Of a stretch of DNA of 64,000 nucleotides, positions 57,273-64,000 are shown in pieces. The translations under genes were made by a program, and so were the position numbers. The notes under the pieces were generated by a model that worked only from the letters and a program-made list of their open reading frames with translations, was not told the DNA's origin and ran no database searches. The stretch is from contig CAWBNH010000013.1 in the NCBI GenBank assembly GCA_963790085.1, forward strand, positions 310,001-374,000. Direction: 5' to 3'. This DNA comes from CAXMST01 sp963790085. GTDB lineage: Bacteria; Actinomycetota; Thermoleophilia; Solirubrobacterales; 70-9. Numbering within the stretch: position 1 is the stretch's first letter; every line of letters begins with the position of its first letter.

Positions 57273-58484
57273 TCAGACGCGCTCGATCACGGTCGCGATC
57301 CCCATGCCGCCGCCGACGCAGAGCGTCGCTAGTCCGTAGCGGCCGCCGGTGCGCTCGAGCTCGTCGATCAGGGTGCCGAGGATCATGCCGCCGGTCGCCC
57401 CGAGCGGGTGGCCCATCGCGATCGCGCCGCCGTTGACGTTGACCTTGTCCAGGTCGAGGCCCATGTCACGAACGAAGCGGAGGACGACCGCCGCGAACGC
57501 CTCGTTGATCTCGACCAGGTCGAGGTCGTCGACCGTCAGTCCCGCCTTCTCCAGCGCCTTCTTCGACGCCGGCGCCGGGCCGGTCAGCATGATCGTCGGG
57601 TCGGCCCCGGAAAGGGCCGTCGCCAGCACCTTCGCGCGCGGCTCGAGGCCCTGATCGGCGCCGACCTGCTCGGAGCCGATCAGCAGCAGCGAGGCGCCGT
57701 CGACGATCCCCGAGGAGTTGCCGGGCGTGTGGACGTGGTTGATCCTCTCCACCCAGTGGTACTTCTGCAGCGCCACCGCGTCGAAGCCCCCCATCTCGCC
57801 GATCATCGCGAACGAGGGCTTCAATCCGCCCAGGGTCTCGGCCGTCGTGCCGGGACGGATGAACTCGTCGTGGTCGAGGACGACGCTCTCGTTGATGTCC
57901 TTGACCGCGACCACCGAGCCGTCGAACCTGCCCGCCTCGCGTGCGGCCGCTGCGCGCTCCTGCGAGCGGGCCGCGTAGGAGTCGACGTCGTCGCGCGAGA
58001 AGTCCTCGATCGTCGCGATCAGGTCTGCGCTCACCCCCTGCGGGACGAACGACGTGTCGTAGTTGGTCTCGGGGTCCATCGCCCAGGCGCCGCCGTCGGA
58101 GCCCATCGGGACCCTCGACATCGACTCGACCCCGCCGGTCATCACCAGGTCCTCCCAGCCGGACGCGACCTTCTGGGCACCGATGTTGACCGCCTCCAGC
58201 CCTGATGCGCAGAAGCGATTCAGCTGGACGCCGGCGACGGTGTCGGGCAGCCCCGCCTTGATCGCAGCGGTCTTGGCGATGTCGCCGCCCTGATCGCCGA
58301 TCGGCGAGACGCAGCCGAGCACGACGTCCTCGATCGCGTTCGGATCGAGGCTGTCGTTGCGGGCGAGCGTCTCGTGCATCAGCCCGACGACCAGGTCGAC
58401 CGGCTTGGTCGAGTGCAGCGAGCCGTTCACCTTTCCCTTGCCTCGGGGGGTGCGGACCGCGTCGTATACGAGTGCTTCGGCCAT
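57273..58484 (-). CDS. fadA: Acetyl-CoA acyltransferase (thiolase)
   Basis: A 403-aa thiolase that cleaves 3-ketoacyl-CoA. Nucleophilic Cys in LNRFCASGLEAVN, NEAFAAV, the His motif GGAIAMGHPLGATG and the second Cys in LCVGGGMGIATVI are all present. ATG 58484 is preceded by GGAG; extension upstream would read through the dehydrogenase region out of context. Separated by 47 bp from fadB and 53 bp from the acyl-CoA dehydrogenase, in one minus-strand operon. Confidence 0.94.
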   Translation of the reverse strand: MAEALVYDAVRTPRGKGKVNGSLHSTKPVDLVVGLMHETLARNDSLDPNAIEDVVLGCVSPIGDQGGDIAKTAAIKAGLPDTVAGVQLNRFCASGLEAVNIGAQKVASGWEDLVMTGGVESMSRVPMGSDGGAWAMDPETNYDTSFVPQGVSADLIATIEDFSRDDVDSYAARSQERAAAAREAGRFDGSVVAVKDINESVVLDHDEFIRPGTTAETLGGLKPSFAMIGEMGGFDAVALQKYHWVERINHVHTPGNSSGIVDGASLLLIGSEQVGADQGLEPRAKVLATALSGADPTIMLTGPAPASKKALEKAGLTVDDLDLVEINEAFAAVVLRFVRDMGLDLDKVNVNGGAIAMGHPLGATGGMILGTLIDELERTGGRYGLATLCVGGGMGIATVIERV

Positions 58485-58537
58485 CTGCTTGGGTTGCTCC
58501 TTGTCGCTCGAGGTTGGTCTTGCTGTGCTTGGCGGGC

Positions 58538-59704
58538 CTAGAGCCCGTAGGTCTTCGAGATGATCTCCCGCTGGATCTCGTTCGTTCCGGCGTAGATCGG
58601 CATCACCAGGGCGGAGCGCACGTGGCGCTCCATGTCGTACTCGGTGGCGTAGCCGTATCCACCCATCATCTGCATTCCCTCCAGGGTCACGTCCTTGGCG
58701 AGCTGGGTGGCCTTCAGCTTGGTCATCGAGGCCTCCCGCGGCAGCATCTCGTCCGGCGCCGCGTCGACCTTGCGGGCGACGTCGTAGACGAGCAGGCGCG
58801 TGGCCTCGATCTCGGTGGCGAGGTCGGCGATTCGGTGCTTGATCGTCTGGAATGAGCCGATCGGGCGCCCGAACTGCCGCCGCTCCTTGACGTAGGAGAG
58901 CACGTCGTCGAAGGCGCGCTGGGCGATCCCGAGCGCGTTCGCCGCGACGATCAGGCGCTCGACGTTGAGTCCGCTCATCAGCTGGGTCCAGCCGCCGCCG
59001 ACCTCGCCGACCACCGCGTCCTCGTCGAGGTAGCAGTCGGTGAAGAACATGTCGTTGACCTCCTTGCCGCCCATCGTCTCGATCCCGTTGATCTCGAGCC
59101 CGTCGGCGCCGGAGGGGACGAGGAACATCGTCAGGCCCTCGTGCTTGGAGCCGCCGCTGTCGGTGCGGACGATGACCAGGATCTGCTCGGCGATGTGGGC
59201 CGCTGAGATCCACGTCTTCTGACCGTTGAGCACGTAGCCCCCGTTCGATCGCTCCGCCTTGCAGGAGAGGTTGCCGACGTCGGAGCCGGCCTCCGGCTCC
59301 GACATCGCGATCGCCGAGACGCTGCCTTCGCACATGCCGCCGATCACCTGCTGCTTCTGCTCCTCGTCGCCGAACTTCTCGACCGCGCCGGCGGTGATCA
59401 GGGTCACCGGGTAGCCCGCCATCGGCAGCAGCCCGCGGAAGCCCTCCTCGAGGAACAGGCAGGCGTCGACCATGCCGCCGCCGGTGCCACCGTATTCCTC
59501 GGGCACCGAGGCCCCGAGCCAGCCGAGCTCGCCGAGCCTGCGAACGAGCTCGTGGTTGTGGAGCTCGGTGTAGTGCTCGGTCAGCTGCTCCCGCTGCTCG
59601 GCGGTCCCGCACTCGCGCCTGGCGAAGTCGCGGATCGCTTCGACGAAGTCCTGCTGCTCGTCGGTCAGTCCGCTGACGGGAGAGGTCTTGGTAGCGACGG
59701 TCAT
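58538..59704 (-). CDS. Acyl-CoA dehydrogenase
   Basis: A 388-aa FAD enzyme making trans-2-enoyl-CoA. Middle domain: SAIAMSEPEAGSDVGNLSCKAER and GQKTWISAAHIAEQILV. C-terminal helices: ERLIVAANALGIAQRAFDDVLSYVKERRQFGRPI, with QMMGGYGYATEYDMERHVRSALVMPIYAGTNEIQREI at the end. An AAGGAG Shine-Dalgarno precedes ATG 59704, which follows the tetR stop by three bases. Chain-length preference cannot be read from sequence. Confidence 0.94.
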   Translation of the reverse strand: MTVATKTSPVSGLTDEQQDFVEAIRDFARRECGTAEQREQLTEHYTELHNHELVRRLGELGWLGASVPEEYGGTGGGMVDACLFLEEGFRGLLPMAGYPVTLITAGAVEKFGDEEQKQQVIGGMCEGSVSAIAMSEPEAGSDVGNLSCKAERSNGGYVLNGQKTWISAAHIAEQILVIVRTDSGGSKHEGLTMFLVPSGADGLEINGIETMGGKEVNDMFFTDCYLDEDAVVGEVGGGWTQLMSGLNVERLIVAANALGIAQRAFDDVLSYVKERRQFGRPIGSFQTIKHRIADLATEIEATRLLVYDVARKVDAAPDEMLPREASMTKLKATQLAKDVTLEGMQMMGGYGYATEYDMERHVRSALVMPIYAGTNEIQREIISKTYGL

Positions 59705-59707
59705 CGG

Positions 59708-60364
59708 TTACTCCTTGCTCGCGGGTTCGGCTCGGTTCGGGCTGCGGACGCCTTCGAGGATCTCGCCGGCGAAGCTGAGCGCGGCTCGGTTGAGCAGCTC
59801 CGCCACCTGGTCCCGGTCGAGGCGGCCGTGCTTGAGCCACTGCACCGTGGCGGCCTCGGCCATGCCGCCGTAGGCGCGGAACACGGCCTGGACCTCGGGT
59901 GCCGCGCCGGCGCCGTTACCCAGTCCAAGCACGGCGATCATCTGGGTCGCCGCCTGCTCGCGGGCCTCCTCGAAGATCGAGCCGATCTCATCCTCGCTGC
60001 CGAGCCCGGCACCGCTGACCGAGGCGAGCCAGGTCTCGCGGTTGCGCCAGACCATCTCCAGCCAGTTGTCGACGCTGACGGCGACGCGCTGCTCGGGCGT
60101 CGTGCCCTGTACGTACTCCGGCACCGGCGGAGGCGGGACCCGAACCAGCTCGCGGACGACCTCGACGTAGAGCTCGCGCTTGGTCCCAAAGTAGTGGTTG
60201 ATCAGGCCCCTGGCGACCCCCGCCTGCGCCGCGATCTCGTCCGCGGAGACGGCGCTGTAGTCACGATCGTTGAACAGCTTGCGGGCCGCCGCGAGGATCT
60301 GCTTGCGTCGCTCATCCGGCTCGAGCCGGGCGCCGCGCTTGGGGGTGCTGGTAGCCGCTGCCAC
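59708..60364 (-). CDS. TetR-family regulator of the beta-oxidation operon
   Basis: About 218 aa. The N-terminal HTH (about 20-65) reads ERRKQILAAARKLFNDRDYSAVSADEIAAQAGVARGLINHYFGTKRELYVEVVREL, split here by the usual helix boundaries. A C-terminal ligand and dimer domain follows. GTG 60364 is preferred: TACAGT (60379-60374) lies nine bases upstream. An alternative GTG at 60397 falls inside a palindrome that could be the operator. It is first in the operon with the acyl-CoA dehydrogenase, thiolase and fadB genes, so an acyl-CoA ligand and autoregulation are likely, as for other FadR-type TetR proteins. Confidence 0.88.
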   Translation of the reverse strand: MAAATSTPKRGARLEPDERRKQILAAARKLFNDRDYSAVSADEIAAQAGVARGLINHYFGTKRELYVEVVRELVRVPPPPVPEYVQGTTPEQRVAVSVDNWLEMVWRNRETWLASVSGAGLGSEDEIGSIFEEAREQAATQMIAVLGLGNGAGAAPEVQAVFRAYGGMAEAATVQWLKHGRLDRDQVAELLNRAALSFAGEILEGVRSPNRAEPASKE

Positions 60365-60373
60365 GCTGTTCGG

Positions 60374-60401
60374 ACTGTAGCACCCTGTTGGCGTCACGCC
60401 A
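60374..60401 (-). promoter_or_regulatory. tetR promoter with palindrome TGGCGTCACGCCA
   Basis: The -10-like TACAGT (60379-60374, minus strand) is followed upstream by a 13-bp palindrome (60389-60401) placed where the spacer and -35 would be. It is a candidate TetR operator; no canonical -35 is seen. Confidence 0.45.
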
Positions 60402-60446
60402 GTAACTGTGAGCCGTTCGCCAACGACCGCCGCCGGCCCCGACCGA

Positions 60447-60482
60447 CCGTCCTTTCCGTGCCGCCCGCCGCCGAAAGGACGG
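60447..60482. repeat. 10-bp inverted repeat CCGTCCTTTC...GAAAGGACGG
   Basis: Perfect 10-bp arms separated by 16 bases in the tetR/decarboxylase divergent intergenic region. Too far upstream of ATG 60562 to be a ribosome-site hairpin; it may be an operator for the plus-strand genes or an mRNA leader stem. No T-run. Confidence 0.45.
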
Positions 60483-60561
60483 ACACAGAGGGGGGCGGTG
60501 GGATAGCCTCGATCCAGAGGCGCCGAGGACCCGGGCGCGACGGCCCCAGAGAGGAGTTCGG

Positions 60562-62160
60562 ATGACCACGATTCGGGATGCCACCTACGACCTCTGGCGC
60601 GCGCACGGGATGACGACGATCTTCGGCAACCCGGGGTCGACCGAGCTGCCGATGCTCGCCGAGTTCCCCGATGACTTCCGCTACGTGCTCGGTCTGCAGG
60701 AGGCGGTGGTGGTCGGGATGGCCGACGGCTACGCGCAGGCTTCGGGGACCGTCGGTCACGCCAACCTGCACACCGCCCCCGGCGTCGGCAACGCGATGGG
60801 GGCGATCTTCAACGCGCAGGCCAACCACACGCCGCTGCTGATCACCGCCGGCCAGCAGGTCAGGCCGGTGATCACGATGCAGGCCAACCTGACCAACCGC
60901 GAGGCGACCCGGATGCCCGATCCGCTGGTCAAGTGGAGCTACGAGCCGCCACGGGCCGAGGACGTCCCCGCCGCGATCGCCCGCGGCATCCATACCGCGG
61001 CGATGGCGCCGAAGGGCCCCGCGTTCGTCTCGGTGCCGATGGACGACTGGACCGCCGAGGCGTCCCCGGACTCGACCGCCCACACGATCGCGCGCTCGGT
61101 CTCGAACCGGGTCACGGCCGTGGCCGGCGAGATCGCGGCGCTCGCCGATCGGCTCGCGAACGCGAGCAGCCCGGTGCTGGTCGCCGGCCCCGACATCGAC
61201 GCCGCGGGCGGCTGGGAGTCCGCCGTTGCTCTCGCCGAGAAGCAGCGCCTTCCGGTGTGGGCGATCCCCGCCCCCGGCGGTGGCAGGATCGGGTTCCCCG
61301 AGGGCCATGCCGCCTTCCAGGGCGTTCTGCCGCCGGCGATCGGCCCGCTCGCGGAGACGCTCGCCGGACACGACCTGATCCTCGTCGCCGGCGCATCCGT
61401 GTTCAGCTACTACCCCTACATTCCCGGGGACCTGCTGCCGGAGGGCGCGTCGCTGGTCGCGATCACCTCCGACCCCGAGGAGGCCGCCCGGGCGCCGATG
61501 GGCGATGCGATCGTCGCCGACGTGGCGGCAACGCTGGGCGCTCTCGCAGCCGAGGTCCCGACGGCTGACCGAGCCCGGCCCGAGCCGCGCGAGGGGCCGC
61601 TCGAGCCGCCGGATTCGGACCCGATCAGCGGCACCGGGGCGATGGCGACCCTGGCCCGGGTCTTTCCCGCGGACGGGATCGTCGTGCTCGAGGCGCCCTC
61701 GAGCACGCTCGCCCTGCGGAATCAGCTGCGCATCTCGCGGCCGGGCAGCTACTTCTTCGGTGCCGGCGGCGGGCTCGGGTTCGGCCTCGCCGCCGCAGTC
61801 GGCGTGCAGCTCGCCCAGCCCGACCGCCAGGTCATCTGCGTCGTCGGGGAGGGCTCGGCCCAGTACGCGATCACCGCGTTCTGGTCGGCCGCCGCCTATG
61901 ACGTCCCGGTCAAGTTCCTCGTCCTCCGCAACTCCGAGTACGCGATCCTCAAGTGGTTCGCGCTGGCCGAGGGCGTCGAGGGTGCCCCGGGCCTCGACCT
62001 TCCGGCGCTCGACGTTGCCGCCGTCGCCGCGGGATACGGCGTGCCCTCCCGCACTGTCGAGGGAGCGGAGGAGCTTGGCGATGGGCTCGAGCAGGCGCTG
62101 GCCGCCAAGGGTCCGGCGCTGGTCGAGGTCGGCGTCGCCCCCGGTATGTGGCTGGGCTGA
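60562..62160 (+). CDS. Benzoylformate decarboxylase-like ThDP enzyme
   Basis: A 532-aa thiamine-diphosphate enzyme that decarboxylates 2-keto acids to aldehydes. Closely BFDC-like landmarks: FGNPGSTELPMLAEFPDDFRY, GLQEAVVVGMADGYAQASG (cofactor Glu), NLHTAPGVGNAMGA (His equivalent to BFDC H70), EGHAAFQGVLPPAI (region of BFDC H281), and ThDP motif GEGSAQYAITAFWSAAAYDVPVKFLVLRNSEY. In that motif the usual GDG is GEG. An AGAGGAG Shine-Dalgarno precedes the ATG. The following gene starts two bases after its stop, encoding an enzyme that could generate its keto-acid substrate. Confidence 0.88.
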   Translation: MTTIRDATYDLWRAHGMTTIFGNPGSTELPMLAEFPDDFRYVLGLQEAVVVGMADGYAQASGTVGHANLHTAPGVGNAMGAIFNAQANHTPLLITAGQQVRPVITMQANLTNREATRMPDPLVKWSYEPPRAEDVPAAIARGIHTAAMAPKGPAFVSVPMDDWTAEASPDSTAHTIARSVSNRVTAVAGEIAALADRLANASSPVLVAGPDIDAAGGWESAVALAEKQRLPVWAIPAPGGGRIGFPEGHAAFQGVLPPAIGPLAETLAGHDLILVAGASVFSYYPYIPGDLLPEGASLVAITSDPEEAARAPMGDAIVADVAATLGALAAEVPTADRARPEPREGPLEPPDSDPISGTGAMATLARVFPADGIVVLEAPSSTLALRNQLRISRPGSYFFGAGGGLGFGLAAAVGVQLAQPDRQVICVVGEGSAQYAITAFWSAAAYDVPVKFLVLRNSEYAILKWFALAEGVEGAPGLDLPALDVAAVAAGYGVPSRTVEGAEELGDGLEQALAAKGPALVEVGVAPGMWLG

Positions 62161-62162
62161 GC

Positions 62163-64000
62163 GTGGCGGCGTCCATTGTCGATCACCCCGGGCCGGCCGC
62201 GGCCCCGGATCGCGCGCCGGACTGGGTCGCGGGTGGCACGCCGCAGCCGCTCCGCAGCCGCCTGACCGCGCTGCTCGGCTCAGAGCAGGTGCTGAGCCGG
62301 CCCAGCGACATCGTTCGGTACGCGTCGGATGCAAGCCCCTATCGGAGCTTCCCGCGAGCGGTCGTTCGACCGCGAGACGAGGCGGGGATGGCGGCGCTGA
62401 TGCGGTTCGCGCGGGACCACGCCTTGCCGCTCGTCTTCCGCGCCGCCGGCACCAGCCTCAACGGCCAGTCGCAGACCGACGGTCTGCTCGTCGACGTCCG
62501 CAGCCGCTGGCGGGGGGTGGAGGTGCTCGAGGACGGCGCTGCGGCCCGGGTCAGTCCCGGCACGATCCTCGGCCACGTCAACCGCGTGCTTGCTAAGCAT
62601 GGGCGCCGGCTCGGCCCCGATCCGGCCAGCACCGAGATCGCCACGGTCGGCGGCGTGATCGCCAACAACTCGGGCGGGATGCGCTGCGGGACCACCAGGG
62701 ATGCCTACTCGACGCTTCGCTCGCTGCGCTTCGTGCTGCCCTCGGGAACGAAGATCGACACCGGCGAGCCGGGCGCGGCGCGGCGCTTCGCCGAGGCCGA
62801 GCCCGAGCTGGCCGCGGGCCTCGAGCGAATCCGCGACGAGATCCGTGCCGACGGCGACCTGCGCGAGCGAATCCGGCGCAAGTTCGCGATCAAGAACACG
62901 ACCGGCTACCGGCTCTGCGCGTTCCTCGATGCCGACGAGCCGCTGGAGATCTTCCGGCGCCTGCTGGTCGGCTCCGAAGGCACGCTCGGCTTCGTCTCGG
63001 AGGCCACCTTCGAGACGGTCGAGGTGCCTGCGGCGACGACCCTGGCGTGGGTGCACTTTCCCAGCATCGACGCCGCGACTGCACCGGTCGCCGACTTGGT
63101 CGCGGCCGGCGCGACCGCGGTCGAGCTGATGGTTGCCCCGGCGTTGATGGTGGCGGCCAACTCGATCCCGGGGACGCCGGGCCACTGGAAGGAGCTCGAC
63201 CCCGCATCCGCCGCCCTCTTGGTCGAGTTCGGGGCCGACGGCGTCGAGGGCCTGGCGGCGGCCGAGGCCCGAGCCGATCGACTGCTCGAGAGCCACGCGG
63301 CAATGCGCCCGGCCGAGTGGGCCCGCGACCGGGAGACGATCGAGCTCTTCTGGCGGGTGCGCGAGGGGCTGCACGGGCTGATCGGCAGGCTGCGCCCGGC
63401 GGGGACGTCGCTGATCGTCGAAGACGTATGCGTGCCGCCGGCGCGGCTTGCCGAGTGCGCGGGCGAGCTGCAGGCGCTGCTCGGCGAGCACGGCTTCCTG
63501 ACCGGTGTCGCCGGACATGCCTCGGCGGGGAATCTGCACTTCATGCTGACCCCGGACTTCGCCGACCCCGAGGACGTCGATCGCTACGAGCGCTTCATCG
63601 CGGGGCTGGTCGAGCTGATCGTCGATCGCTACGACGGCTCGCTCAAGGCTGAGCACGGCACCGGCGTCAACATGGCTCCGTTCGTCGCCCGGGAGTGGGG
63701 GGAGCGGGCGACGGAGTTGATGTGGGAGGTCAAGCGGCTCGCCGATCCCGACGGGGTGCTCGGTCCCGGCGTCGTCCTCAACCGGGACCCGGGCTGCCAC
63801 CTCGCCAACCTGAAGACGACGCCCGAGGTCGAGCAGTCGGTCACCGCCTGTGTCGAGTGCGGTTTCTGCGAGCCGGCGTGCCCGAGCCGCGACCTGACGC
63901 TGACGCCCCGGCAGCGAATCGCGCTGCGGCGGGAGATGGCCCGTCAACCCTCCGGCTCGGACGTCCTCGAGGCGCTCGAGGCCGAGTATCGCTACGACGG
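62163..64000 (+). CDS. D-2-hydroxyacid dehydrogenase, FAD plus Fe-S (3' end outside window)
   Basis: The visible 612 residues begin at GTG 62163. FAD-binding PCMH/GlcD-type domain: RPRDEAGMAALMRF, FRAAGTSLNGQSQTDGLLVD, LGPDPASTEIATVGGVIANNSGGMRCG. C-terminal FAD-linked oxidase domain: GHASAGNLHFMLTPDFADP, LKAEHGTGVNMAPF, PDGVLGPGVVLN. It then has a cysteine cluster, CVECGFCEPACPS (from about residue 563), starting an Fe-S module that would continue past the window. This is the large D-lactate/glycolate dehydrogenase (Dld-II/GlcD-CCG fusion) type. Coupling to the decarboxylase suggests D-mandelate or a similar aromatic 2-hydroxy acid, which is an inference. Confidence 0.9.
   Translation, partial: MAASIVDHPGPAAAPDRAPDWVAGGTPQPLRSRLTALLGSEQVLSRPSDIVRYASDASPYRSFPRAVVRPRDEAGMAALMRFARDHALPLVFRAAGTSLNGQSQTDGLLVDVRSRWRGVEVLEDGAAARVSPGTILGHVNRVLAKHGRRLGPDPASTEIATVGGVIANNSGGMRCGTTRDAYSTLRSLRFVLPSGTKIDTGEPGAARRFAEAEPELAAGLERIRDEIRADGDLRERIRRKFAIKNTTGYRLCAFLDADEPLEIFRRLLVGSEGTLGFVSEATFETVEVPAATTLAWVHFPSIDAATAPVADLVAAGATAVELMVAPALMVAANSIPGTPGHWKELDPASAALLVEFGADGVEGLAAAEARADRLLESHAAMRPAEWARDRETIELFWRVREGLHGLIGRLRPAGTSLIVEDVCVPPARLAECAGELQALLGEHGFLTGVAGHASAGNLHFMLTPDFADPEDVDRYERFIAGLVELIVDRYDGSLKAEHGTGVNMAPFVAREWGERATELMWEVKRLADPDGVLGPGVVLNRDPGCHLANLKTTPEVEQSVTACVECGFCEPACPSRDLTLTPRQRIALRREMARQPSGSDVLEALEAEYRYD

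Noticed and set aside
55498..57339. A 613-codon plus-strand frame opposite fadB
   Set aside because: Shadow of fadB; repetitive Leu/Arg/Asp/Val composition and no recognisable motif.
1..64000. CRISPR array, insertion sequence, prophage, toxin-antitoxin or restriction/defence genes
   Set aside because: I saw no direct-repeat array, transposase or integrase motifs, phage genes or nuclease/helicase defence domains on either strand.

Overview
The window is about 70% G+C, densely packed, and has strong G/C bias at third codon positions. The kinase/phosphatase/cell-wall gene order at the left edge (fhaA-fhaB-pstP-rodA-pbpA-pknB), a DUF3105 protein, an HtaA-domain protein, AtsA-like sulfatase and frequent TTG/GTG starts point to a high-GC actinobacterium. 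A deep-branching lineage such as Thermoleophilia/Solirubrobacterales is my best guess. This is inferred from gene content; there is no rRNA in the window.

Layout. 1-8042 (+): a tightly overlapping operon for phospho-signalling and peptidoglycan elongation (FHA proteins, PP2C phosphatase, SEDS polymerase, class B PBP, PASTA kinase) that ends in D-Ala-D-Ala ligase. A second Ser/Thr kinase (8073-9572, -) points into it. 9711-16047: a DsbA-fold protein, then minus-strand operons (flavin reductase / M20 peptidase / P-loop protein; DedA / UppP / PurM). 16129-28599: a surface-polysaccharide locus with a CapD/FlaA1-type dehydratase, two LytR_C-domain proteins, a FlgD-Ig-like protein, Wzy-like and Wzx-like membrane proteins, three glycosyltransferases, an initiating sugar-phosphate transferase and two acyl/aminoacyltransferase-like proteins.

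28637-41332 (-): peptidoglycan amidase, DUF3105 protein, alpha/beta hydrolase, MetF, two flavin oxidases (DAO type and GMC type), acyl-CoA ligase, cytochrome P450, SQR-like flavoprotein and a secreted HtaA-domain protein. 41353-44252: arylsulfatase flanked by a decayed-looking reading frame, a tRNA 3'-end fragment and an intact tRNA-Ala(CGC). 44465-52114: acidic protein, glutamate dehydrogenase, tRNA-Ala(TGC), catalytically degenerate rhomboid, DUF4395-thioredoxin fusion, two-component system, lipoyl synthase and a coiled-coil protein. 52142-60364 (-): a second, paralogous P450, a carboxylesterase-like hydrolase and a fatty-acid beta-oxidation operon headed by a TetR regulator. 60562-64000 (+): benzoylformate-decarboxylase-like enzyme followed by a D-2-hydroxyacid dehydrogenase (FAD plus Fe-S) that runs off the window.

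Cross-cutting signals. At least seven genes have a TANNNT -10-like hexamer exactly 6 or 7 bases before the start codon, which suggests leaderless transcripts, and two more have near matches. Several convergent gene pairs are separated only by short GC-rich hairpins without a T-run. The flippase gene probably carries a 1-base frameshift in a G6 run. I found no CRISPR array, insertion sequence, prophage or classical defence cassette, and I do not claim a wholly new system. The most unusual items are the inactive rhomboid with its small membrane neighbour, the LytR_C/LytR_C/FlgD-like cassette, and the leaderless promoter pattern.
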